Source of the DNA: Pseudomonadota bacterium
Lineage (GTDB): Bacteria > Pseudomonadota > Gammaproteobacteria > Steroidobacterales > Steroidobacteraceae
DNA: 7,709 bases
Direction: 5' to 3'
NCBI GenBank assembly: GCA_021781775.1
Contig: JAJXWE010000058.1
Span: forward strand, 1-7,709
A model generated the notes under the pieces. It did no database searches, was not told where the DNA came from, and saw only the letters and a program-made list of their open reading frames with translations. The position numbers were made by a program, and so were the translations under genes. Below, one piece after another: positions 1 through 7,100 of the stretch (positions are counted from its first letter, which is position 1; each line of letters opens with the position of its first letter).

Positions 1-1091
1 GATCTGACGGCGGCATCATGGTCACCGCCAGCCACAACCCGTCCGACTACAACGGCATGAAGTTCGTGCGCGAGGAGGCGCGCCCGGTGAGCTCCGACAC
101 GGGGCTGAACGAGATGCGCGACATGATTGCCGCCGGCCGCCTCCCGGGCAAGGCGGCCACACCCGGTCGCGAGCACCCGCTCGACATCCGCGAGCGCTAC
201 ATCGAGCACCTGCTCGGTTACGTCGATCGGCGCAAACTGCGCAAGCTCAAGGTGGTGGTGAACCCCGGCAATGGCGGCGCGGGACTCGCGATCGATGCGC
301 TCGAGCCGTATCTGCCGTTCGAGTTCATCAAGATCAACCATGCCCCCGATGGCACCTTCCCGAACGGCATTCCGAATCCGATGCTGGAGGAGAACCGCGC
401 GGCCACCGCCGAGCTCGTGCGCAGCACCGGGGCGGACGTCGGCCTTGCCTGGGACGGTGATTACGACCGCTGCTTCTTCTTCGACGAGCAGGGCACCTTC
501 ATCGAGGGGTATTACCTGGTCGGGCTACTCGCCGAGGTGTTTCTGCGGCGCGAGCGCGGCGGGCGCATCGTGCACGATCCGCGCCTGACCTGGAACACCA
601 TCGACGTGGTGCGCGAGCACGGCGGTGAGGCGGTGTTGTGTCGCTCAGGCCACGCGTTCATCAAGCAGAAGATGCGCGAGGTGGATGGCATCTACGGCGG
701 GGAGATGAGCGCACACCATTATTTTCGCGCCTTCTCGTACTGCGACAGCGGCATGATCCCCTGGCTGGTGGCGCTGCAGGTGATCGCCGAGCGCGGGCCG
801 CTCTCCTCGCTGGTCGGGGAGCGCATGCGGCGCTTTCCGGCAAGCGGTGAGATCAACCGCAAGCTCACCAGCGAGGCGCGCTCGATTATCGAGCGCGTGC
901 AGCGTCACTACGCGCGCGGTGCGCTTCTCGTCGATCACACCGACGGCCTGTCGATGGAGTTTGCCGAGTGGCGCTTTAACCTCCGCGGATCCAACACCGA
1001 GCCGCTGGTGCGTTTGAATGTCGAGAGCCGCGGCAGCGAGGCGTTGATGCGCGAGAAGACCGAGGAAGTGCTCAGGTTGATCGACGCCTGA
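1..1091 (+). CDS. manB: Phosphomannomutase (CpsG/ManB type), 5' end missing
   Basis: This enzyme interconverts mannose-6-phosphate and mannose-1-phosphate in the cytoplasm, feeding GDP-mannose synthesis for surface polysaccharide. The reading frame is open from the left edge (in phase from base 3), so the first methionine at base 18 is internal. Counting from it, the phosphoserine loop TASHNP is at residues 3-8 (active Ser5), the metal-binding DGDYDR at 146-151, the sugar-specificity loop GGEMSAHH at 227-234 and the phosphate-binding RGSNTEP at 323-329. All four alpha-D-phosphohexomutase signatures are therefore intact. About 362 residues are visible; the family is about 455 long with the active serine near 98, so roughly 90 N-terminal residues lie upstream. 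The specificity loop and C-terminus resemble E. coli CpsG more than AlgC, so phosphomannomutase is preferred, though phosphoglucomutase side activity is possible. The gene ends with TGA and is followed by a 121-base gap. Confidence 0.93.
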   Translation, partial: SDGGIMVTASHNPSDYNGMKFVREEARPVSSDTGLNEMRDMIAAGRLPGKAATPGREHPLDIRERYIEHLLGYVDRRKLRKLKVVVNPGNGGAGLAIDALEPYLPFEFIKINHAPDGTFPNGIPNPMLEENRAATAELVRSTGADVGLAWDGDYDRCFFFDEQGTFIEGYYLVGLLAEVFLRRERGGRIVHDPRLTWNTIDVVREHGGEAVLCRSGHAFIKQKMREVDGIYGGEMSAHHYFRAFSYCDSGMIPWLVALQVIAERGPLSSLVGERMRRFPASGEINRKLTSEARSIIERVQRHYARGALLVDHTDGLSMEFAEWRFNLRGSNTEPLVRLNVESRGSEALMREKTEEVLRLIDA

Positions 1092-1104
1092 GCGGTGGGT
1101 GTGA

Positions 1105-1131
1105 GCGACGTCACACTGACGGTGTCGTCGC
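1105..1131 (+). terminator. Hairpin after the phosphomannomutase gene, possible terminator
   Basis: GCGACG (1105-1110) pairs with CGTCGC (1126-1131). After one T-T mismatch, CAC (1112-1114) pairs with GTG (1122-1124) around a short loop. It begins 14 bases after the manB stop codon. No T-run follows, only CTTAAAG, so it lacks a classical intrinsic-terminator tail. It could be a weak terminator, an mRNA 3'-end protector or an operator dyad. Confidence 0.3.
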
Positions 1132-1171
1132 TTAAAGACACTGGTTCTCGCGCCCTGATCGGGGTACCTTG

Positions 1172-1195
1172 CGGGTAACTGACTTCAGCTACCCG
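1172..1195. promoter_or_regulatory. 24-base imperfect palindrome upstream of the bactofilin gene
   Basis: The arms CGGGTA (1172-1177) and TACCCG (1190-1195) are perfectly complementary. Inside them, after one A/C mismatch, CTGA (1179-1182) matches TCAG (1185-1188) around a 2-base centre, so 10 of 11 positions are symmetric. The dyad ends 17 bases before the bactofilin ATG and just upstream of its G-rich ribosome-binding site. It could be a repressor operator or a 5'-UTR hairpin. I see no convincing -35/-10 pair nearby, so function is inferred from symmetry and position only. Confidence 0.35.
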
Positions 1196-1212
1196 AACAT
1201 CTGGGGGTTCTC

Positions 1213-1725
1213 ATGGCGTTGTGGAAAGATTCAAACTCGCCCGGCTCAGGCTTTGCCGGCGGCGCAGCTCCTGTGGCACCGATGGGGCGCGAGAGCGCAC
1301 CGAGCGTCGCTCCGGTCCCGGATGCGCCGCGGCGCAGCGCCCGGGATCGTGCCGAGGCGAAGGAGTCCGTGCTCGCCGCCGGACTGACCCTCGAGGGCAA
1401 GGTCAACGGCACCGGGCATGTGCGCATCGCCGGGCGCTTCAAGGGCGATGTGCACATCGACGGCACGCTCTCGCTCGATCCCGGTGCGCGCATCGAAGGA
1501 CACGTCAAGGCCGCAACCGTGATCGTGGCCGGGGAGTTGATCGGCAACATCGTCGAGGCCGAGCAGGTCGATCTGCGCGAGGGCGGACGGATCGAGGGCG
1601 ACATCAAGGCCGGCTCCTTCACCGTGGCCTCCGGGGCGCGGATGCGCGGCAAGGTGGAGTTCGGCTGGCACTCCGCTGCCGACGCCGATACGCTGACTGA
1701 GTCGGTGATCACCGGTACGGTATGA
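1213..1725 (+). CDS. Bactofilin (polymer-forming cytoskeletal protein)
   Basis: Bactofilins self-assemble without nucleotide into filaments on the inner face of the membrane and localise cell-wall or polar proteins. The 170-residue product has the family layout: a proline/alanine-rich disordered N-terminal tail (about 1-48), a right-handed beta-helix core (about 51-152) and a short C-terminal tail. The core shows the expected short strands ended by glycine turns, for example GKVNGTGHVRIAGRFKGDV, then further G-hydrophobic repeats through EGDIKAGSFTVASGARMRGKV. The ATG at 1213 is preceded by GGGGG at 1203-1207, a plausible ribosome-binding site, and the start leaves a normal-length tail. There is no transmembrane segment or signal peptide. 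The stop overlaps the next gene's start as ATGA, so the two are probably translated together. Family assignment is firm; which cellular structure it organises is unknown. Confidence 0.92.
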   Translation: MALWKDSNSPGSGFAGGAAPVAPMGRESAPSVAPVPDAPRRSARDRAEAKESVLAAGLTLEGKVNGTGHVRIAGRFKGDVHIDGTLSLDPGARIEGHVKAATVIVAGELIGNIVEAEQVDLREGGRIEGDIKAGSFTVASGARMRGKVEFGWHSAADADTLTESVITGTV

Positions 1726-2198
1726 ATGCTGCGGCGCGACCGGTGAGCGCGGGCAAGACGCGCGTCTGTCCGCACTGCAAGGCGGTCGTGCTGGAGAGCC
1801 TGAGCGTCTGTCCGGGTTGCCGGCATCATCTGCGCTTCGATGCCGAGGCAGCGCAGCGTCAGGAGGCGGCGATCCGGGCGTTCGAGGTGGACGGTGAGAT
1901 CGCTCACCCCGCGGGGGAGGATCCCTGCGAATACAGCATCGTGGTGACGGTGCGCAACGCGCAGGGCCAACAGATCGCCCGCCAGCTGGTGGCGGTCGGG
2001 GCGCTCTGCGGTGGCGAGCACTGCAGCGTCGCGTTGGCGGTGGAAGTGCTGCCGACGCGTCTGGCGGAGCCGCCCGTGCCGGCCGGCGCACCGGTGACGC
2101 TCGCGGTCGTGCCCGAGCCGGCCGCGCCGGCGACGGGCGGACGGCGGCTGCCGGATGGCACCGTGCTGATGCCGCCCGGGATGAAGCCGCGGCGTTAG
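1722..2198 (+). CDS. Small zinc-ribbon protein coupled to bactofilin
   Basis: I do not recognise a named family member. The 158-residue product starts with a zinc ribbon of two CxxC knuckles: CPHC at residues 16-19 and CPGC at 30-33. This fits a structural zinc site of the kind used in rubredoxin-like knuckles. A short charged helix follows (about 39-54), then a segment (about 68-114) with alternating hydrophobic residues (EYSIVVTVRNAQGQQIARQL and onward) that looks like a small beta-sandwich. The C-terminal tail (about 115-158) is rich in proline and alanine. There is no signal peptide, so it is probably cytoplasmic. The start codon overlaps the bactofilin stop by ATGA and has only a weak ribosome-binding site, suggesting translational coupling and a shared task, perhaps as an adaptor or assembly partner of the filament. 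That role is inferred from context alone. Confidence 0.82.
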   Translation: MNAAARPVSAGKTRVCPHCKAVVLESLSVCPGCRHHLRFDAEAAQRQEAAIRAFEVDGEIAHPAGEDPCEYSIVVTVRNAQGQQIARQLVAVGALCGGEHCSVALAVEVLPTRLAEPPVPAGAPVTLAVVPEPAAPATGGRRLPDGTVLMPPGMKPRR

Positions 2199-3895
2199 AA
2201 CTGCCGCTCGGTCTGCACCAGAAACTGCACCCGCTTGATGTTCGAGCCCCCGTCGAGCGGGAAGGCGAGATCGATGTGGATGACGTTGCCGAAGGCGGTG
2301 CGCGCGTTGCCGAGCCGCAGCCCGAATCCGGCGTCCTTCAGTAACCCGAGGCTCGGCTGCGCCAGGGGCGCTCGGCCCCAGGTGCGGCCCATGTCGAAGA
2401 AGGCCGCCGCGCCGACCCGAAACAGCCGCAGCGGATACCAGTTGCTGAACCAGCGCTCCTCGATGGTGAACAGCGCGCGCGCCGTGCCGTCCTGATAGCG
2501 CAGCGGGTAGCCGCGCAGGCCGCTGTCCCCGCCGAGCAGGATCTGGTTGTCGAGCGTGAGGCGCCGGCCGGCCGTGGCACTCACCGCGCTGTAGAGCAGC
2601 CACTGCGCGCCCTGCTCGGCGTAGTTCACCACGCTCACGCTGAGCACGCCGTTCTCGAGCGTGCCGTGCAGCAGCCGTCCGGAGAAGCTGCTGGAGACCA
2701 GCAGCGTGTCCCCGTGCGGCAGCACGTAACCATCCCCGGTGGTGAAGGCGAACGGCACTTCCGAGCGGCTCGAGCCGAAGCCGCGCGCGGCCCAGCCGAC
2801 CTGAGCGGTGAAATACGCGCCCAGATCGAAATCCTCGGTGCGATGGATCTGGTTGTGGTTGTGCAGCTTCGCGTACTCGTCCTGCAGGAGATTGAACTGA
2901 AGCCACGGATAGATGAAGGTGCGGTTCACCGGCAGGAGCGTCGGGCCGCTCCACAGCGAGCTTGGCGCGAAGTGGTGCTCATCGTCCGTCCAGCCCACGC
3001 TGAAGCGCCGGGTCCAGCCGCGCACCAAGCCGCGCGACCAGCCGACGTAGCCCTGCAGCTGGCGGGCATGCTCGGAGAAGCGGTCAATGATCTGCCCGCG
3101 GTCGTAGAGCGGCTGATCGAAGGTGGTGTCGGTGAGTGAGAGGCCGCCGGCGTGGCGCGTCTCGAGCGCATAGAACGGCCGGTTGACGATCAGCTGACGC
3201 ATGCGCCCGTCGCTGAGGTTGCCGTAGGTGGCCGAGACGGTGGTCCAGCCGTCAAACAGGTGGGCGTTCGAGGCCGAGATGTCCGACTCGGTGCGGTCCA
3301 CCGAGTGCAGGTGCTTCAGCGCCAGCTCCGTGCCCGTGCCGAGCACGTTCAGATCCTCCAGCTGCACGCCGGTGGTGCTCTTGCCGCCGCTGCGCGAGAA
3401 GTCGATGCCGGGGTTGAGGGTCCACACGTCCCGCGTGGACACCAGCACATCGACCTTGCCGTCGTGGTAGCGGATCGGGCGGATCGAGGCGTCGTAGAAG
3501 TACGGATCGGCGCGCAGCAGTCGGGCCGACTCGTCGATCAGGTGGGCCGAGAAGCGCTCGCCGCTGTGAAAGAGCAGCTGTTTGCGGATCAGGCTGCGGC
3601 GGGTGCGCCGATGCAGGCGGTCGGCGAGCCGGAAGAGCGCATGGTCGTCCTTGGGGTTGTGCAGGTTGAAGATGTTCCTGTTGCGGATGATGATCCGCCC
3701 GATGCGCGCGCCGCGGCGCTCGAGGTCGGCATCCGAGGGCAGGTGCTGTGCCGGGTGCGCCAGCGCAGGCCCGCTGCGGCTCGTGGCCGAAAGCGGCGCG
3801 CCGCTCGCGGCGCACGCCAGAGCGCTCAGCGTCAACGCCGCCCCGAGCCGGGACCATGCGCCGGTGGGTCGGGGGACCCCTCGCGCGGCGCTCAC
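2195..3895 (-). CDS. Omp85/BamA-TamA family outer-membrane beta-barrel protein
   Basis: A predicted outer-membrane protein of the Omp85 superfamily, whose members insert or translocate proteins, or move lipids, at the outer membrane. I place the start at GTG 3895, giving 566 residues. It has GAGAG at 3901-3905 as ribosome-binding site and yields a good signal peptide: arginine-containing n-region, hydrophobic LGAALTLSALACAASGA at about 18-34. The frame is open further to 4075, but that extension is arginine/proline rich and would bury the signal. One POTRA-like domain spans about 64-160 (IGRIIIRN ... SARLLRADPYFYDASI ... VDVLVSTRDVWTL). The barrel fills about 165-566, with the Omp85 loop-6 signature LRGY at 460-463 preceded by GGDSG, and a terminal phenylalanine (TERQF) as the barrel signal. 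A single POTRA is fewer than in BamA (five) or TamA (three), so it is a divergent member with unknown substrate. Confidence 0.85.
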   Translation of the reverse strand: MSAARGVPRPTGAWSRLGAALTLSALACAASGAPLSATSRSGPALAHPAQHLPSDADLERRGARIGRIIIRNRNIFNLHNPKDDHALFRLADRLHRRTRRSLIRKQLLFHSGERFSAHLIDESARLLRADPYFYDASIRPIRYHDGKVDVLVSTRDVWTLNPGIDFSRSGGKSTTGVQLEDLNVLGTGTELALKHLHSVDRTESDISASNAHLFDGWTTVSATYGNLSDGRMRQLIVNRPFYALETRHAGGLSLTDTTFDQPLYDRGQIIDRFSEHARQLQGYVGWSRGLVRGWTRRFSVGWTDDEHHFAPSSLWSGPTLLPVNRTFIYPWLQFNLLQDEYAKLHNHNQIHRTEDFDLGAYFTAQVGWAARGFGSSRSEVPFAFTTGDGYVLPHGDTLLVSSSFSGRLLHGTLENGVLSVSVVNYAEQGAQWLLYSAVSATAGRRLTLDNQILLGGDSGLRGYPLRYQDGTARALFTIEERWFSNWYPLRLFRVGAAAFFDMGRTWGRAPLAQPSLGLLKDAGFGLRLGNARTAFGNVIHIDLAFPLDGGSNIKRVQFLVQTERQF

Positions 3896-4074
3896 GCGCC
3901 CTCTCGGTGCGCTCGGCAGCGCGCGGTGAAAAGATCCCCGTGCGCACATGCTGCGATGCAATCGCGCCAAGGGCGCTGCGCGACGGTCATGGGGCTCACC
4001 GGATCGAGAATAGCCTATCGGCCGGCGCGCAGGCGTGCGGATCACCGCGGCACGGCACACCGGCGCGCCCTTCA

Positions 4075-4104
4075 TTGACGCGCACTTCCGCTAACGGATA
4101 CGCT
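4075..4104 (+). promoter_or_regulatory. Candidate sigma-70-type promoter for the CHAT gene
   Basis: TTGACG (4075-4080) matches five of six bases of the -35 consensus. The -10 could be GATACG (4097-4102, 16-base spacer) or TACGCT (4099-4104, 18-base spacer). Transcription would begin near 4110, giving a leader of about 25 bases before the ATG at 4134. The -10 choices are only moderate, so this is a candidate. Confidence 0.4.
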
Positions 4105-4112
4105 TCAGCGTA
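4099..4112. promoter_or_regulatory. Small palindrome over the CHAT promoter -10 region
   Basis: TACGC (4099-4103) and GCGTA (4108-4112) are exact inverted copies around TTCA. The dyad overlaps the candidate -10 and expected transcription start, where a repressor would act. It is short enough to arise by chance in GC-rich DNA. Confidence 0.25.
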
Positions 4113-4133
4113 CCGCAACGGGATCGCACCATC

Positions 4134-7100
4134 ATGCTCGGGATGTGTCGTGAGCGGGCGAATCAAAGTCGCAGGGCCGGTGTGTTGCTCGCCATGTGCT
4201 GTGCCGCGGCAATCGCGACGGCGCACGCGTCGTCGTCGATGATCCTGCGGGCCGAACGCACGGCGGCGTATCACCTCACGCACCACCATCCCTTCACGTT
4301 CACCGTGCGTGTTGCGCCCGGTGCGGTGCGCGAGGTGCGCATTCGCCAGCAGCGCGGCTCGATGTTGCTCATCGTGCATCCGCCGCACGGAGCGCCGTGG
4401 ACGGCGCGCTACTGTCAAAGCGGTGTGGGGTGCGTTCTGCCCGTGACGCTGTGGAGTGCGCGCGGCGGTGTCTTTCAGCTGGTGCTGAAGTTCTTCAGGC
4501 ACTGTTGCAAGCAGCGCTCGGCGGACGGCACCGTAGGGGTGTCGCGCTCGGGTCCGGCCCGCTCGGCCGATCGGTTGCGCGCGCAGGCCGAGCGCGAGCT
4601 CGCCCGGGCCGAGTGGGCGCAGCTGAACGGGCCGAGCACGGCGTGGCCCGCGGCACGGCAGCATTATCGCGCCGCCATCGCGACGGCCCGCCGGATCGAT
4701 GATCCCTGGGTGTTGCGCGTGGCCTTGCCGGATGAGGCGCGGCTCGACACGTATCAGCTCGGGCACTACCACAGCGCGTTGCGGCTCGCGCGCGCCGCGC
4801 TCCAGGTGCACTACGGGGCGGATCTGGCCGACCGCGAGTTCGCGCTGTTCGCCTACGGGCTGGTGTGTCAGTACCGCGCCCGCTACGGAGCGGCGATCGG
4901 TGCCGAGCGGCAGGCGGTGCGCATCGCGCGGCGGCTCGGGGAGCTGCAGGGCGAGGACATCATCGAGGGCAACCTCGCGGGCGTCTATGAGCAGATCGGG
5001 CGTACCGCGCACGCGCTGCGCAGCGCGCACCGATCGCTCGCCATCGCCCGGCGGATCGGTGACGGCAAGGGCGTCGATTACAACCTGGAGCTGATCGCCG
5101 AGCTGCACAGCGACCGTGGGGATTTCAATCGCGCATTGGCCTATTTTCAGCGTGCGCTGCGCTCGATCCATCGTTATCCGTATCCGGACAGCCAGGCGCG
5201 CTGCTGGATCGGGTTGGGGGAGCTTTATGATGCGCTGAAGCAACCGCAGCAGGCCCGCTCGGCGCTGCTCAGCGCTCAGCGCATCGCCACCGCGGCGCAC
5301 GATTCGACCGCGCTGTTTCGGGTGTTGATCGATCTGGCGCAGATGACCGGCGAGCAGGGCCATCGGCATGCGGCGCTCGCTGCGGACCTGAAGAGCGTCC
5401 GGCAGGCCGCCGCGCTCGGACTGCCGCGCCAGCACGCCACGCTGCTGCGGGATCTGGGGCGCGATTACGCCGCCCTCGGCGAGCCGGCGCAGGCGCAGAC
5501 GGCCGACCGCGAGGCCATCGTCCTGGCGCGCCACATCGGGCAGGTGCAGATCGAGGCAAGCGCGCAGCTCGCCCTCGCCGATGCCGAGCGCGCCGCGGGG
5601 CGTTTGCGCGCCGCGCGGGCCGGGTACCTCGCAGCGCTCGCCCTCGGCCGCACACTCTACAGCCCGCTCCTCGAGGCGAGCGCCGCGGGCAGTCTGGCGC
5701 GCCTGGAGTGGCGCCAGGGGGCGCTGCAGCGCGCGCGCCGGCGCATCGAGCAATCGCTGCGACTGATCGGCTCGGTCCGCTCGACGCTCACCACGCGGCA
5801 CTTGCGTACGCAGTATTTCGCCTCCGAGCACGGCTATTACGACCTCTGCGTGTCCATCCTGATGGCGCTGCGCGCGCGCGATCCGGATCGGGGCTACGGG
5901 CGCGCGGCACTGCGCTGGGTGGAGCGGGCCCGTGCCCGCTCGTTGCTCGATGCGCTGCACGGGGCGGGGCGGGGCGACCCGGCGCACGTCCCGGCGGGAC
6001 TGCGCGCGCAGCTGCACCGCATCGACGGGCAGCTCGATGTGCGCTACGCCGACTGGCGTGATGCGCTCGCGGACCCGTCGGTCCGTGCGCGCCGCTTCGC
6101 AGCGCTGTGCCGCAGCATCGCGGCGCTGCGCCGGCGCGCCGCCACGCTTCGCTCACTCGCCGGGGCGCGCAGCGGGCGCTACGCGGCGCTCGCCGATGCG
6201 CACCCGGTGCACCTCCGCGCACTGCAGCAGGGCCTGCTCGGCGCGCATGCCGCGCTCCTGGAGTTCTGGATTGGGCGGCAGCAGGGTTACGCCTGGTTCG
6301 TTCGGCACGGCTCGGTGCGCACGCTGCGGGTGCCTGGGGCCGAGCAACTCGTGCCGGAAGTGCGGGCGCTGCGGCGCGCCCTGACCGCGCGCTCGCGTAC
6401 CGTGGTGGGAGAGAGTTTGCGCGCGCGCATCACCCGTGTCGCGGACGCGGATGCGCGCGCGCTCACCCTCGAGGGCACGCTCGGGGCCCAACTGCTGCCG
6501 CCGGTGGCCCGCCTGCGGGGACTCGCGACCGTGTACGTCGTGCTCGACGGTCCGCTCTTTGGCGTGCCGATCGGCGCGCTGCGCCCCCCGGGGGCCTCCG
6601 CGGCGCTGATTCACTCGGCCGCGGTGCTCAACGAACCGTCCGCATCGGTCCTGCATTGGCTGGCGGCGCATCAGTCCGGGGTGGCCCGCGGGCGGATGGT
6701 GCTGTTCGGCGACCCGGTCTACCGCCGCGATGACCCGCGCATGACGGTCGGGGCGCCTCGGGGTGCGCCGCGGCCCGAGGCGCATCGCCCGCGCTGGTCG
6801 GCGCACGCCGTCTTGGCGCACCTGGCGCGCCTGCCCGGAACGCGCCGCGAGACGCTCGCCATCGCGCGCCTCGGTGGCGGACGCGCCGAGGTGCACCTGG
6901 GCTTTGCCGCCTCGGTGGCAACGGTCGAGCACACCGACTGGCGCCACGTGGCCGTCGCCCATTTCGCGGTGCATACGCTGCTCGATGCAGACCACCCCCG
7001 CCTCTCCGGGCTGGTGCTCTCGCTCTATCATCGCACCGGGAGGAGGGCGCGCGGGGTGCTCTGGCTGCGCAACATCTATGCGCTGCACATGCCGGTCGAT

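Larger units (their letters stand above)
3896..4133. other. Divergent intergenic region between Omp85 and CHAT genes
   Basis: This 238-base stretch separates the two divergent genes and must hold both promoters if the Omp85 start is at 3895. It contains the plus-strand promoter-like TTGACG and the small dyad listed separately. On the minus strand TATTCT (complement of 4007-4012) is a fair -10 element but lacks a good -35. The 9-mer CCGGCGCGC occurs twice (4022-4030 and 4060-4068). I see no small gene or RNA gene here. Confidence 0.55.

Noticed and set aside
1105..1131. Confident intrinsic terminator after manB
   Set aside because: The hairpin has no following T-run, so it is listed only as a low-confidence candidate.
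1185..2954. 589-codon open frame on the minus strand crossing bactofilin, zinc-ribbon and Omp85 genes
   Set aside because: Low-complexity arginine/proline/alanine composition and overlap of three genes with clear family features mark it as a GC-driven shadow.
3152..4078. 308-codon plus-strand open frame opposite the Omp85 gene
   Set aside because: The composition is charged low complexity, with no domain, while the minus strand has a signal peptide, POTRA and barrel in one frame.
3996..6017. 673-codon open frame on the minus strand, antisense to the CHAT gene
   Set aside because: It is rich in arginine, alanine, proline and glutamine with no recognisable domain, and lies opposite well-supported TPR coding sequence. 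Long antisense open frames are expected at this GC content.
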